Assembly (NCBI RefSeq): GCF_032911445.1
Contig: NZ_JAWJEJ010000001.1
Location: 1,612,001-1,676,000 of the forward strand
DNA length: 64,000 nucleotides
From: Sphingomonas sp. HF-S4
GTDB taxonomy: Bacteria; Pseudomonadota; Alphaproteobacteria; Sphingomonadales; Sphingomonadaceae
Direction of reading: 5' to 3'
The translations under genes and the position numbers were made by a program. Below the pieces are notes generated by a model. That model did no database searches. It was not told the DNA's origin and saw only the letters and a program-made list of their open reading frames with translations. The first letter of the stretch is position 1, and each line of letters starts with the position of its first letter. This document shows, one piece after another, positions 26,765-36,094 of the stretch.

Positions 26765-26842
26765 TCAGCGCCAGAACAGCAGCAGCAGGATGATGATCGG
26801 CAGCGGAATTCCCAGCAGCCACAACAATATGCCCTTGCCCAT
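26765..26842 (-). CDS. 25-residue hydrophobic membrane peptide
   Basis: The frame reads M-G-K-G followed by about 18 hydrophobic residues with a central GIPLPI kink and the end LFWR. AGGAG lies 8 nt before the ATG, an ideal ribosome-binding site. A single membrane helix with a charged N-terminus is predicted. The stop faces the hemerythrin-like gene 10 nt away. Very similar short peptides occur, from memory, in many alphaproteobacterial genomes but are often unannotated. A possible EcfG-type promoter lies upstream. The function is unknown; toxicity or a regulatory membrane microprotein are options. Confidence 0.7.
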   Translation of the reverse strand: MGKGILLWLLGIPLPIIILLLLFWR

Positions 26843-26879
26843 CGACCATCTCCTGTTCGGCTGATTACGGTGGCGTAAG

Positions 26880-26904
26880 AACCTTCATGGCCCGCGCGGG
26901 TTCC
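26880..26904 (-). promoter_or_regulatory. Possible EcfG-type promoter of the 25-residue peptide
   Basis: On the minus strand GGAAC (26904-26900) is followed after 16 nt by GGTT (26883-26880), one mismatch from GGAAC-N16/17-CGTT. The predicted transcript would start about 30 nt before the ATG. Weak evidence. Confidence 0.3.
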
Positions 26905-26966
26905 GCCCCGCGAGCAGCGGCGGATTCGCCGTTGCGGCGCGCCCCGCGACGCGCCAAGAGCCTGGC

Positions 26967-28289
26967 ATGACCGTCCACCCCTTCGCAGTCGCCAATTTCC
27001 GCGCCTATTGGGTGGCGCGCTTCTCGGCGACGCTTGCCCAGATGGCGATGGTCATCGTCATCGGCTGGCAGGTCTATGACATCGCCCGCGAGACGATGAC
27101 GATCAAGGAAGCCGCATTCCAGCTCGGGCTGATCGGCGTAGCGCAGTTCCTGCCGTTGCTCTGCTTGTCGCTGTTCGCCGGCTGGCTCGCCGACCGCATC
27201 GACCGGCGCTGGATCGCGCGCTGCGCCGTCAGCCTCGAAGTCGGCTGCGCGCTCAGCCTCGCCACGCTCACCTATACCGACACGATCACCCTGCCCGCCT
27301 TGTTCGGCATCGCCGCGCTGCTCGGCGTCGCGCGCGCCTTTGCCGGACCGGCGCTCGGCGCCTTGGCGCCCAACCTCGTCCCCAAGGAAAGCCTGCCCAC
27401 CGCGATCGCGTTGAGTTCGACCGCCTGGCAGATCGGCACGGTGATCGGCCCGGCAATGGGAGGTTATCTCTACGCGGCTGGCCCCTCGGTGCCCTATTTC
27501 ACCGCCGCGGGACTGTTCGGCCTCGCGCTCTGCATGCTGCTGCTGATCTCGCCGGTGCCACGCACCAGCACCAAGTTCACGGGAAGCCCCTGGGCGCAAA
27601 TGATCGACGGGCTTCACTATGTCCGGCGCAACCGCCTCGTCCTCGGCGCGATCTCGCTCGACCTGTTCGCCGTCCTGCTCGGCGGCGCGACGGCGATGCT
27701 CCCGGTCTATGCGCGCGATATCCTCCAGGTCGGCTCGGAGGGCCTCGGCCACCTCCGCGCCGCCCCCGCACTCGGCGCAGTGCTCGTCGGGCTGTTCTTC
27801 TCATGGCGCCCGCTCAAGACCGAGGTCGGCATGAAGATGCTGATCGCCGTCGCGGTGTTCGGGCTGGCGACGGTCGTGTTCGGCGCCTCCGCTCCCTTCT
27901 TCACCAGCCTGATCGGTCCCGGCGCGATCGGCAGCGATTTCGCCCCCGCGGTACTGCTCTCGCTCGTCGCCCTGTTCGTGCTCGGCGCCGCCGACATGGT
28001 CTCGGTCTATGTCCGTCAGTCGCTGATCCAGCTCTACACCCCCGATCAGATGCGCGGCCGCGTCGGCGCGGTCTCGACCCTGTTCATCTCGGGATCGAAC
28101 GAACTAGGCGAAGCCGAGTCCGGCTTCCTCGCCGCAGCGATCGGCCCGGTCGCCGCGGTGATCGGCGGCGGGATCGGAGCAGTGCTTGTCACGTTACTAT
28201 GGGCCAAGCTATTCCCCGAGTTGAGGCGGGCTCGCACCTTCGATCCTCCGGCCAATCTCGAAGTGCCTCCCAAGGAGATGACGACATGA
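26967..28289 (+). CDS. MFS transporter (EntS-like exporter family)
   Basis: The 440-residue inner-membrane protein has about 12 hydrophobic helices. It begins with the EntS/MFS_3-type N-terminus ([29 protein letters not shown]) and has the loop 2-3 motif [15 protein letters not shown] and the second-half motif [23 protein letters not shown]. The substrate cannot be read from the sequence; relatives export siderophores, drugs or metabolites. Its stop overlaps the cysK-like start by 4 nt, so the two genes are probably one transcript, which hints at a sulfur-metabolite or amino-acid-related export role. Confidence 0.88.
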   Translation: MTVHPFAVANFRAYWVARFSATLAQMAMVIVIGWQVYDIARETMTIKEAAFQLGLIGVAQFLPLLCLSLFAGWLADRIDRRWIARCAVSLEVGCALSLATLTYTDTITLPALFGIAALLGVARAFAGPALGALAPNLVPKESLPTAIALSSTAWQIGTVIGPAMGGYLYAAGPSVPYFTAAGLFGLALCMLLLISPVPRTSTKFTGSPWAQMIDGLHYVRRNRLVLGAISLDLFAVLLGGATAMLPVYARDILQVGSEGLGHLRAAPALGAVLVGLFFSWRPLKTEVGMKMLIAVAVFGLATVVFGASAPFFTSLIGPGAIGSDFAPAVLLSLVALFVLGAADMVSVYVRQSLIQLYTPDQMRGRVGAVSTLFISGSNELGEAESGFLAAAIGPVAAVIGGGIGAVLVTLLWAKLFPELRRARTFDPPANLEVPPKEMTT

Positions 28290-29206
28290 AGGCGAACACG
28301 ATCCTCGAGACGATCGGCAACACCCCGCACATCCGCGTGCAGAAACTGTTCCCGGGCACTGAGGTGTGGATCAAGTCCGAGCGCTCGAACCCGGGCGGCT
28401 CGATCAAGGACCGCATCGCGCTGGCGATGGTCGAGGCGGCCGAGGCTTCGGGTGATCTCAAGCCCGGCGGGACGATCGTCGAGCCGACCAGCGGCAATAC
28501 CGGCGTCGGCCTGGCGATGGTCGCCGCGGTCAAGGGCTACAAGCTGATCCTGGTGATGCCCGAGAGCATGAGCCTCGAGCGCCGCCGGCTGATGCTGGCC
28601 TATGGCGCGAGCTTCGACCTTACCCCGCGCGAGAAGGGAATGAAGGGCTCGATCGAGCGCGCGATGGAAATCGTCGAATCGACCGAAGGCGCCTGGATGC
28701 CGCAGCAGTTCGAAAACCCCGCGAACATCGACATCCATGTTCGCACCACCTCCCAGGAAATCCTGAACGATTTCGCGGATAGCCCGATCGACGTGGTGAT
28801 CACCGGCGTCGGCACCGGCGGCCACATCACCGGCGTCGCGGAGACGCTCAAGAAGAGCTGGCCCAACCTCAAGGTCTATGCCGTCGAGCCCGAGCTTTCG
28901 CCGGTGATTTCGGGCGGTACCCCGGGCCCGCACCCGATCCAGGGCATCGGCGCCGGCTTCGTGCCGCGCAACCTCCACACCGACGCGATCGACGGCGTGA
29001 TCAAGGTCGATGCCGGCGTCGCGAAGGACATGGCGCGCCGCGCCGCACGCGAAGAGGGCCTGCTCGTCGGCATCTCGTCGGGCGCCACGCTCGCCGCGAT
29101 CCTCCAGAAGCTGCCCGATTTGCCCGACAACGCTCGCGTGCTGGGCTTCAACTACGACACCGGCGAGCGGTATCTCAGCGTCCCGGACTTCCTGCCGGAG
29201 AGCTGA
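28286..29206 (+). CDS. cysK: Cysteine synthase (O-acetylserine sulfhydrylase)
   Basis: This PLP enzyme replaces the acetyl group of O-acetylserine with sulfide to make cysteine. The 306-residue protein has the PLP lysine K41 in [10 protein letters not shown] and the substrate loop [11 protein letters not shown]. The phosphate loop GTGGHITG and the C-terminal SSGATLAA complete it. The length and motifs fit CysK better than cystathionine beta-synthase, since no CBS domains follow. It is translationally coupled to the upstream MFS gene (ATGA overlap, AAGGAG ribosome-binding site). Confidence 0.95.
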   Translation: MKANTILETIGNTPHIRVQKLFPGTEVWIKSERSNPGGSIKDRIALAMVEAAEASGDLKPGGTIVEPTSGNTGVGLAMVAAVKGYKLILVMPESMSLERRRLMLAYGASFDLTPREKGMKGSIERAMEIVESTEGAWMPQQFENPANIDIHVRTTSQEILNDFADSPIDVVITGVGTGGHITGVAETLKKSWPNLKVYAVEPELSPVISGGTPGPHPIQGIGAGFVPRNLHTDAIDGVIKVDAGVAKDMARRAAREEGLLVGISSGATLAAILQKLPDLPDNARVLGFNYDTGERYLSVPDFLPES

Positions 29207-29218
29207 TCGCAAAAAACT

Positions 29219-29365
29219 CCCCTCCCTGAAAGGGAGGGGTCGGGGGTGGGTGCGCGCGTCTGCGCGCCCAAGAGACTCGTCGCCCAGCACCGAAGCGCTG
29301 GTCTGGGAGTCGAGCCCTGCCCGACGCTGAAACCACCCCTACCCCTCCCTGCAAGCAGGGAGGGG
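29219..29365 (+). repeat. Composite REP-like element (about 147 bp), copy 1
   Basis: The element is bounded by two palindromes: CCCCTCCCT/AGGGAGGGG with a GAA loop (29219-29239), and CCCCTCCCTGC/GCAGGGAGGGG with an AA loop (29342-29365). The inner arms GGGGTGGGTGCG and ACCACCCC are also complementary. The whole core aligns with the reverse complement of 36095-36242, so these are two copies in opposite orientation. The first hairpin lies 13 nt after the cysK stop and may terminate transcription. Confidence 0.85.
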
Positions 29366-29541
29366 ACTTGCCCCGACCATCCCTTCCCAGCGGCGTTTCG
29401 GCGTCGCAATGGTTCCAAATCGGCCCCTGCTGCGTTATGGGCGGCGACCCCGCGATTGGAGCAGCTCTTTTGTCCGCACGTCCGTCCTCCTCGATTTCCC
29501 CGCGCTGCCGCGCGCGGCTGGGCTGAACGGACCCTCACGCC
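29366..29541. other. Upstream region of the SleB-type hydrolase gene
   Basis: No gene or clear promoter motif is visible in this stretch between the composite repeat and the start codon at 29542. A Shine-Dalgarno upstream of that start is not evident. Confidence 0.3.
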
Positions 29542-30918
29542 ATGCTGATGCGTCCCGATGCACCGATAGCGGTGCCGGCTGCCCCCTTGGCGCCGTGGCT
29601 CAAGATTCTCCTCGCGCTGTTCGCGCTCGCCGCGATCGCCATTCCCGTGCTGCTGGTCGCCACCGCGCCCCGCGTCGTCGTGCATAATCGCGCGCCGGTG
29701 GTGATCTCGAAGCGCGTCGTGCCCAAGCAGGAACTCCCCCCGGTCGAGCCGATCAAGCTCCAGGCCGTGACGCCCGACGACGCCCGCGAAATCAACGCGT
29801 CGATCCCCTTCTCAACATTGCCTAACCCCGCCGCCCGCGCCTTTAACCTCTCGGGCGCCGCAGACAGCCAGGCGCGCGCGATCGATTGCCTCGCCGCCGC
29901 CGGCTATTACGAGGCGGGCGACGATGCCAAGGGCCAGCGCGCAGTCGATCAAGTCATCCTCAACCGGATGCGCCACCCCGCCTTCCCCAAGACGATCTGC
30001 GGCGTGGTGTTCCAGGGCTCGGAGCGCAGCACCGGCTGCCAGTTCACTTTCACCTGCGACGGCGCGATGCTCCGCTACACGCCGAGCGCCGCCGCCTGGC
30101 AGCGCGCGCGCGACGTCGCCCGACTGGCGCTCACCGGCAGCGTCTATCGCCCGGTCGGCCACGCCACGCACTACCACACCAATTGGGTCGTCCCCTATTG
30201 GAGCGCGAGCCTCGAGAAGATCACCGCGGTCGACACGCATTTGTTCTTCCGCTGGACCGGCTGGTGGGGCACGCCCCCCGCCTTCACGCGCGGCTATGCC
30301 GGGGTCGAGCCCAACGTGCCCCAGATGGCCCGCCTCTCGCCCGTCCATGTCGGCGACAAGACCAACCCGCTCGAAACCGCGCTTCAAGGCGACGGCTCGC
30401 TGATCGATCCGGCGACGATCCCCGACAAGGCGGTGCCCGACCCGGTCGGCACCGGGCTCGACGCCAACCATTTCCTCGTCGTGCTCGACCGGAAAATGAA
30501 CCCCGACGCCTTCGCCGCGCTGGCGATCAAGACCTGCGGCGAGCGGCTCTACTGCAAGTTCATGGCGTGGACCGATCCGGCGCAGAAGCCCGCCAAGCTC
30601 CCCGCCACCCCCCCGCAGACCGCAGCGCTCTCGTTCAGCTATCTGCGCGATCAGGCCCAGGGCTATGCCAAGGCGCTGTGGAACTGCCAGCAGTATAAGC
30701 GCCCCAGCCCGATCCAGTGCATGCGCGTCCAGCCGCCGGCCGCCGCAGCGCCGGCACCGCTCGCGTCGCCACTGCCCGATGCCAAGGCCGGCGCGCCCGT
30801 CCTCACCGGCGTGCGCCGCAAGACCGACACCGCGGCGCCGGTCCGCCCTGTCACCCTGACGCTTCCGGCGGTCAAGCCGTTGCCGACGCCCTCGCCGACC
30901 CCGACGCCGGGCAAATAG
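29542..30918 (+). CDS. Membrane-anchored SleB-type cell wall hydrolase
   Basis: The 458-residue protein has an N-terminal membrane anchor (ILLALFALAAIAIPVLLVA, about residues 17-36). The hydrolase_2 (SleB) domain follows, with DCLAAAGYYEAGDDAKGQRAVDQVILNRMRHPAFP carrying the catalytic Glu, then GCQFTFTCDG and GHATHYHTNWVVPYW. The C-terminal tail is Pro/Thr-rich and ends in a PTPSPTPTPGK-like run. SleB-family enzymes are lytic transglycosylases or amidases that remodel peptidoglycan, in germination in spore-formers and growth-related elsewhere. Its 3' end overlaps the convergent bPH2 gene by 47 bp. Confidence 0.88.
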   Translation: MLMRPDAPIAVPAAPLAPWLKILLALFALAAIAIPVLLVATAPRVVVHNRAPVVISKRVVPKQELPPVEPIKLQAVTPDDAREINASIPFSTLPNPAARAFNLSGAADSQARAIDCLAAAGYYEAGDDAKGQRAVDQVILNRMRHPAFPKTICGVVFQGSERSTGCQFTFTCDGAMLRYTPSAAAWQRARDVARLALTGSVYRPVGHATHYHTNWVVPYWSASLEKITAVDTHLFFRWTGWWGTPPAFTRGYAGVEPNVPQMARLSPVHVGDKTNPLETALQGDGSLIDPATIPDKAVPDPVGTGLDANHFLVVLDRKMNPDAFAALAIKTCGERLYCKFMAWTDPAQKPAKLPATPPQTAALSFSYLRDQAQGYAKALWNCQQYKRPSPIQCMRVQPPAAAAPAPLASPLPDAKAGAPVLTGVRRKTDTAAPVRPVTLTLPAVKPLPTPSPTPTPGK

Positions 30919-32317
30919 CGAGCGCCTGCGCAACCTCGAACGCGATTGGTTCGGCGACATCGGCGATGTCGGGCCTTGCCCAGCCGCTCCCGCCCGCCGT
31001 ATCGACCAGCACCGTCGCCAGCCCCAACCGTCGCTGGAGCCAGCTCCGCCGTACTGCGACGACCTGCACCGCGGGATAGGGCACGATCCAGTCGCGCTGC
31101 GATAGCACCCCGCGCGTCACCTGCAGGCTGGTCGCGCGCAGCCCATAGCGATGATGGCGCCGCTGGAGCAACGCGATACCGGCCGGGACCGGCGCCAGCG
31201 CAAGCCCGAGCCACAGCAGCGGCACGAAGAACCCGGCGACGGCGAACACGACGAGCACCGGCACACCGTGTCGCAGCGCACAGCGCAGCACATGCCCCCG
31301 CCACACCGACGTCAGCGCATCCGCCTCAAAGCGCGGCAACCCCGCGGCATCGACCACCCGGGCCACTTCCTCGGCGCGCGCGAACGGCGCCATCGCTTGC
31401 CGGCCACCGGCATCGTCGCTGCCGCCGAGCGTCTGCATCTCGAGGCTATGCCAGCCGAACCGCCCGCGCACCGGCGCGCGATGGACCAGCGCGAGTTGCA
31501 CGCGATCCTTGACGATCACCACTTCGCTACGCGTCAGCAGCCCGCGAATGCGCCGGAACCGCCCGCCGCGCTCGTCGAGCCGGAAACCATAGTCCCGCAC
31601 GAAGGTGCGCCCCACGCCCGCGACCACCCCGAGCGCCAGCGCCGCCGCGAGCACCGCCAGTGCCGCACCGATCGTGAAGTGGCTCGCGACTTCGCTCCGC
31701 GCAGCGCCAAACAATTCGCGCCAGTCGAGCTCGATTGCCTGGTCGACTGTCTGCAGCACCGCGAAAATGCCCGCGATCCATACCAGCGAGAAGCCGAACA
31801 GCCCCTGGAGCAGTACCCGGCCCGGCGACATCGCGAACACGGTCCGCCCCGCGGGTTCCTCATCCTCGCTGGCGGCCGCCGGCAATCGCCGCAGCGCCAG
31901 CCGCAGCCGCTGCGCCTCGGCTAGGGTCACGCTGTCGAGCACCGCCTCGTCCTCGCCGCCGCCGCCGGTCTCGATCTTGACCAGCGCGAGCCCGAGCAGC
32001 CGCGCCAGCGGCTTCTGCTCGAACGAAACGTCCTGCACCCGCTCGAGCGGGATCTCTCGCCGGCTGCGGTGGAGCACGCCGCTTTCGATTACAAAGGCAT
32101 CGTCAGTCAGCCGATAGGTCGCGAACCACCAGTTCAGCCAGGCGATCGCCGCGAGCGTAGCCAGCCCGGCCAAGATCAACGCGGCGCTGACCAGCAGCCC
32201 GAACCTCGTCCCGGCAGCATATAGCGCGGGGATCATCAGCAGCGTGGACGGCCCCGTTTTGAGCGCGCCGATCAACATGGTCACCGGATGCACCCGGCGC
32301 GGCGCCTCCTCGCTCAC
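30872..32317 (-). CDS. Multi-pass membrane protein with bacterial PH (bPH2/DUF304) domains, YdbT-like
   Basis: The 481-residue protein has paired hydrophobic segments, each followed by a bPH2 domain. YRLTDDAFVIESGVLHRSRREIPLERVQDVSF is the first; GRFRRIRGLLTRSEVVIVKDRVQLALV and YGLRATSLQVTRGVLSQRDWIVPYPAVQVV are two further copies. This three-domain layout matches YdbT of Bacillus, encoded next to YdbS as here. The role is unclear; the Bacillus pair affects resistance to antimicrobial compounds. The GTG start overlaps the upstream stop by 4 nt. Confidence 0.8.
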   Translation of the reverse strand: MSEEAPRRVHPVTMLIGALKTGPSTLLMIPALYAAGTRFGLLVSAALILAGLATLAAIAWLNWWFATYRLTDDAFVIESGVLHRSRREIPLERVQDVSFEQKPLARLLGLALVKIETGGGGEDEAVLDSVTLAEAQRLRLALRRLPAAASEDEEPAGRTVFAMSPGRVLLQGLFGFSLVWIAGIFAVLQTVDQAIELDWRELFGAARSEVASHFTIGAALAVLAAALALGVVAGVGRTFVRDYGFRLDERGGRFRRIRGLLTRSEVVIVKDRVQLALVHRAPVRGRFGWHSLEMQTLGGSDDAGGRQAMAPFARAEEVARVVDAAGLPRFEADALTSVWRGHVLRCALRHGVPVLVVFAVAGFFVPLLWLGLALAPVPAGIALLQRRHHRYGLRATSLQVTRGVLSQRDWIVPYPAVQVVAVRRSWLQRRLGLATVLVDTAGGSGWARPDIADVAEPIAFEVAQALAICPASGSARASATA

Positions 32318-32787
32318 GCGGCGCTGCCGATCCGGGCGCGAATCGCGTCGCGAATCTCTTCCGCCGTCTCGCGCGTGATTCCCGGCAGCGTCACGATCGT
32401 ATTGTCCGAGCCGGCAGTGTGCAGCACCAGCCGCGCCACCCCGAAATTGCGCTCCAGCGGCCCCTGCGCCACGTCGATATGCTGGACGCGCAGCACTGGT
32501 ACGATCGTATGGACCTGGGTCCACCAGCCATGCGCGACATGCAGCTCGGTCCCGGTGAACGCATAGCGCCAATGCCGCCACCGCCGCGGCGGCGCGATCA
32601 CCGCGAGCCAGATCCCCAGCAGCAACGCCACCCCACCCAGCACGCCGCGCACCGGCAACGCGTCGCCAAACACGATCTCGACGATCAGCGCAGCAACGAT
32701 CAGGGCCAGCGCGGAAATCGCCCCGCGGACATGCATCACGCGCAGCTGGCCGCGCTCGATATTCTGAAGGGCGATGGTCAGGCTCAT
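32314..32787 (-). CDS. Membrane protein with a bacterial PH (bPH2/DUF304) domain, YdbS-like
   Basis: The 157-residue protein has two adjacent transmembrane segments (about residues 22-65), followed by one bPH2 domain: WRYAFTGTELHVAHGWWTQVHTIVPVLRVQHIDVAQGPLERNFGVARLVLHTAG. It is the partner of the larger downstream protein and is translationally coupled to it (GTGA overlap). The two likely form a membrane complex. Function unknown. Confidence 0.8.
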   Translation of the reverse strand: MSLTIALQNIERGQLRVMHVRGAISALALIVAALIVEIVFGDALPVRGVLGGVALLLGIWLAVIAPPRRWRHWRYAFTGTELHVAHGWWTQVHTIVPVLRVQHIDVAQGPLERNFGVARLVLHTAGSDNTIVTLPGITRETAEEIRDAIRARIGSAA

Positions 32788-32828
32788 CGCCCGACCATGC
32801 TATGCCGTCCCGCTGCGCTCAAGCCCGA

Positions 32829-34631
32829 TCAGGCGGCGCGGAACATCTCTGGATCGAGCGCCATCACGGCGTCGCTGCCCGCCTCGATCTTCCGGCGCAG
32901 TCCGCCAGCTTCAGGCAGGAAGCGCTCGGCATAGAAGCGCGCGGTGACCAGCTTGGCTTCGAGGAACCTAGCGTTGTCGCCGCCCACCGCCAGCGCTTCG
33001 CTTGCCGCCTTGGCCATGCGCAGCCACATCAGCCCCAGTGCCACCGTCCCGGTGAGCTGCATATAGGGGTATGCCCCCGCGCCGACATGGTTGGGGTTCT
33101 GGAAGCCGTTTGCCGCGAGCCACATCGTCGCGCCCTGGAGATGCCCCAGTGCCTTCTCCAGCCCCTCGGCAAAGCTCTTAAGCGCCTCGTTACTTTTGGC
33201 GGCGGCGACTTCCTCGCCCACTAGCCTGAAGAAAGCCTGCACTGCACGGCCGCCATTCTGCGCGAGTTTCCGCCCGACCAGATCCATCGCCTGGACGCCG
33301 TTGGTGCCCTCGTAGATCATCGAGATCCGCGCATCGCGAACATATTGCTCCATGCCCCATTCGGCGATGTAGCCATGCCCGCCATAGACCTGCTGCGCGT
33401 CGGTCGCGACCTTGTAGCCGATATCGGTGCCGACGCCCTTGATCACCGGGGTGAGCAAGCCGATCAGGTCGGATGCAAGCTGGCGCTCCTCCTCGCTCGG
33501 CGCGGCGTGCTCGAGATCGACCTGGAGCGCGCCCCACAGGCACAGCGCGCGCAGCCCCTCGGTCTGCGCCTTTGCTTCCATCAGCATCCGGCGCACGTCA
33601 GGATGGACGAACAGCGTGTCGGCCTTTTCCTGCGGCTCGGCCGGCCCGGTCAGCGCGCGGCCCTGGCGGCGGTCGTGCGCGTACTGGACGGCGTTCTGAT
33701 ACGCCGTCTCGCCGACTGCCAGCCCCTGGAGCCCCACGCCCAATCGCGCCGCGTTCATCATGATGAACATCGCCGCGAGACCCTTCATCTCGTCGCCGAC
33801 CAGCCAGCCGATCGCGCCGTCATAGTTCATCACGCACGTCGAATTGGCGTGGATGCCCATCTTGTGCTCGATCGAGCCGCACGACACCGCGTTGCGCTCG
33901 CCGAGCGATCCGTCGTCACCCACGAAGAACTTGGGCACCACGAACAGCGAGATGCCCTTGCTGCTCTCGGGGGCCCCCGGCGTCTTGGCCAGCACCAGAT
34001 GGATGATGTTGCTCGTCAGGTCGTGCTCGCCGGACGAGATGAAGATCTTGGTGCCGGTGATGCTGTACGAGCCATCGGCCTGCGGCTCGGCCTTGGTCTT
34101 AATGAGGCCCAGATCGGTGCCGCAATGCGGCTCGGTGAGGTTCATCGTGCCGCCCCATTCGCCCGAGACCATCTTGGGGACATACTTGGCCTTCTGCTCC
34201 TCGGAGCCCTTGGCGAGGAGCGCCGCGATCGCGCCGTGGGTCAGCCCCGGATACATCGCGAACGCCATGTTGGCCGAGATCATGAACTCCTGGAACGCCG
34301 TCGAGACGACGTGCGGCATCTCCTGCCCGCCAAACTCGGCCGGCGCGCTCAGCGTACCCCAGCCGCTCTCAACGAAGGCGTTGTACGCTTCCTTGAACCC
34401 GTCGGGCGTGGTGACGCTGCCGTCGTCATGGCGCGTGCACCCCTGCTGGTCGCCCGAATGGTTGAGCGGGAACAGCACATCGGCGACGAACTGGCCGCCC
34501 TGGTCGAGCACCGCCTCGACCACGTCGGGCGTCGCATTCTGGAAACCGGGCAGATTGGCGTAGCGATCGAGCCCGATCACCGAATCGAGGATGAAGCGCG
34601 TATCGCGCACCGGGGGCGTATATTGCGGCAT
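32829..34631 (-). CDS. Acyl-CoA dehydrogenase, long (600 aa) type
   Basis: This FAD enzyme introduces the alpha-beta double bond in acyl-CoA thioesters. The 600-residue protein belongs to the long group that includes DmdC and has an extra C-terminal helical domain. It shows the FAD motifs [17 protein letters not shown] and [16 protein letters not shown]. The catalytic base is the Glu of [14 protein letters not shown]. The exact acyl chain is not predictable. It is preceded by a MerR regulator of the LiuR type, 10 nt upstream in the same transcript, suggesting control by acyl-CoA or branched-chain catabolic signals. Confidence 0.93.
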   Translation of the reverse strand: MPQYTPPVRDTRFILDSVIGLDRYANLPGFQNATPDVVEAVLDQGGQFVADVLFPLNHSGDQQGCTRHDDGSVTTPDGFKEAYNAFVESGWGTLSAPAEFGGQEMPHVVSTAFQEFMISANMAFAMYPGLTHGAIAALLAKGSEEQKAKYVPKMVSGEWGGTMNLTEPHCGTDLGLIKTKAEPQADGSYSITGTKIFISSGEHDLTSNIIHLVLAKTPGAPESSKGISLFVVPKFFVGDDGSLGERNAVSCGSIEHKMGIHANSTCVMNYDGAIGWLVGDEMKGLAAMFIMMNAARLGVGLQGLAVGETAYQNAVQYAHDRRQGRALTGPAEPQEKADTLFVHPDVRRMLMEAKAQTEGLRALCLWGALQVDLEHAAPSEEERQLASDLIGLLTPVIKGVGTDIGYKVATDAQQVYGGHGYIAEWGMEQYVRDARISMIYEGTNGVQAMDLVGRKLAQNGGRAVQAFFRLVGEEVAAAKSNEALKSFAEGLEKALGHLQGATMWLAANGFQNPNHVGAGAYPYMQLTGTVALGLMWLRMAKAASEALAVGGDNARFLEAKLVTARFYAERFLPEAGGLRRKIEAGSDAVMALDPEMFRAA

Positions 34632-34641
34632 GTCAGGTTCC

Positions 34642-35064
34642 TCAGTGCGCGTCGCTGCCTTCTAGCAGCTGTATGAATTGCTGGAGCTCGATGATGTGCG
34701 CGTCGATGTCGCGCTTCTGGTTCTCGAGCAGCTCGATGCGGTCGCGGCAACGCTCTAGCGTCACCTGCTTCTGCACCTGCCGGCCGTCGCCGACGTCATA
34801 GAGATCGATCATCTCCTTGATCTCGGCCAGGCTGAAACCGACGCGCTTGCCCCGCAGGATCCACGCGATCCGCGCGCGATCGGCGTGCGAATAGATCCGC
34901 TGGGTGCCGCGTCGCTCGGGGGCGATCAGCCCTTCATCCTCGTAGAAGCGCAGCGCGCGCGGGGTGACCGCGAATTCGGCGCACAGGTCTGAGATGGAGA
35001 AGGCGTCCTTCTCAGGACGCGGCTCGATAGGCGCCAGGGCCTCGTCGGGAAAGGCAGTAGGCAT
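34642..35064 (-). CDS. MerR-family regulator, LiuR/SoxR-like, of acyl-CoA metabolism
   Basis: The 140-residue protein has the MerR winged HTH ([38 protein letters not shown], about residues 22-60) and a C-terminal coiled-coil dimerisation helix. It lacks metal-binding cysteines near the C-terminus. This is the size and form of LiuR-type regulators of branched-chain amino acid and fatty acid degradation, consistent with the acyl-CoA dehydrogenase gene 10 nt downstream. A consensus-like promoter lies so close that the mRNA is probably leaderless, and an inverted repeat covers its -35. Confidence 0.9.
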   Translation of the reverse strand: MPTAFPDEALAPIEPRPEKDAFSISDLCAEFAVTPRALRFYEDEGLIAPERRGTQRIYSHADRARIAWILRGKRVGFSLAEIKEMIDLYDVGDGRQVQKQVTLERCRDRIELLENQKRDIDAHIIELQQFIQLLEGSDAH

Positions 35065-35071
35065 TCCTGGC

Positions 35072-35100
35072 TCTATACCTTCCCTTTACGTGAACGTCAA
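35072..35100 (-). promoter_or_regulatory. Sigma-70 promoter with operator, probably giving a leaderless MerR mRNA
   Basis: On the minus strand TTGACG (-35, 35100-35095), a 17-nt spacer and TATAGA (-10, 35077-35072) are followed after only 7 nt by the ATG, placing the transcription start at or next to the A of the start codon. TTGACGTTCACGTAAA (35100-35085) is a near-perfect palindrome overlapping the -35, a likely operator for the encoded regulator. Confidence 0.7.
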
Positions 35101-35104
35101 CCAA

Positions 35105-36085
35105 TCACCGTGGCGACAGTCTCGCGATCAAACCCGACATCTCGAATACCGTCGCGCCGGCATCGAGCGACAGTCCGGTCGCCGCGCCGGCCAGCTCTCG
35201 CGCCTCGGCATAGGCGTCGATCGCGACGCGCAGCCCCTCGCCCGATCGCGTCCGCGCGCGCTCGGCGATGAAGCTCGGCGAGCGCTGGAGGAAAGCTTCG
35301 TACCGCGGCTGCGCAGCCTTTGGCCCGAGCAGCTTGGCGAGCCGAGAACGCACGGCATTGGACGGATCGCCGGTCTCCGCCAATGCCGCCATGTCGCCCT
35401 CGAGCGCCGCCAGGTCCAGTCCGGCAAAACCCAGTGCCCGTCCTGGCGAACCCTCGCCCGCGCGCACCAGCGCTTCGATCTCGCTCGCGCTCGCCTCGGG
35501 GAGCTCGACGCGCAGGATCGATGCGACCTGGTCGGAAGCCAGCGCATCGAAGCGCAGCAACCGGCAGCGCGAACGGATCGTCGGCAGAAGCTGCCCCGGC
35601 GCGTGGCTGACCAGCAGGAAGATCGTCCCCGCCGGCGGCTCCTCGAGATTCTTCAACAGCGCATTGGCGCCGCCGCGCTCCAGATCGTCGATCGAATCGA
35701 TCACGATCACCCGGCGGCTGCTCAGCGATGGCTTGGTCGCAAACAAGGGCTGGAGGCTGCGCACCTGCGCGATGGTGATCGACCGCGCCAGCGCTTCGTC
35801 GGGCTTGGCGGCATCCTTGGGCAGCCGCACCAGCTCGCGATAATCGGGATGCGCGCCCGCCGCGATCAGATGCGCGGTCTGAGCGGTCTCGGGTACGTCC
35901 CAGCCCGGGCTAAGCTTCTGCGGCTCGCTCGCCTCGGCAAGCATCCGTGCCGCCGCCTGACGCGCGAACGCCCCCTTCCCCACCCCCTCGGGCCCGGCGA
36001 TCAGCCAAGCATGGTGCAGCACGCCGCTGGCCATTGCAGCGGCGAGGGCATCGCGGGCTGGTTGGTTGCCGATCAGAGCCATCAT
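35105..36085 (-). CDS. holB: DNA polymerase III delta-prime subunit
   Basis: HolB is part of the clamp loader that places the beta clamp on DNA. The 326-residue AAA+ protein has the P-loop variant GPEGVGKGAFAR, VIVIDSIDDLERGGANALLKNLEEPPAGTIFLLVSH (sensor region) and the SRC-type motif TIRSRCRLLRF. I chose the ATG at 36085 (or 36082); an upstream TTG would add 11 residues encoded by a repeat palindrome. The palindrome arm GGGAGGGG, 9 nt upstream, may serve as the ribosome-binding site. The 3' neighbour is the MerR promoter, only 4 nt away. Confidence 0.93.
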   Translation of the reverse strand: MMALIGNQPARDALAAAMASGVLHHAWLIAGPEGVGKGAFARQAAARMLAEASEPQKLSPGWDVPETAQTAHLIAAGAHPDYRELVRLPKDAAKPDEALARSITIAQVRSLQPLFATKPSLSSRRVIVIDSIDDLERGGANALLKNLEEPPAGTIFLLVSHAPGQLLPTIRSRCRLLRFDALASDQVASILRVELPEASASEIEALVRAGEGSPGRALGFAGLDLAALEGDMAALAETGDPSNAVRSRLAKLLGPKAAQPRYEAFLQRSPSFIAERARTRSGEGLRVAIDAYAEARELAGAATGLSLDAGATVFEMSGLIARLSPR

Positions 36086-36094
36086 ACCTTCTAT

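Noticed and set aside
29246..29548. Apparent small protein MGARVCAPK... and its look-alike on the minus strand at 36212-35910
   Set aside because: Both are translations of the composite repeat element; similarity comes from DNA repetition, not from a conserved gene, and no ribosome-binding site supports them.
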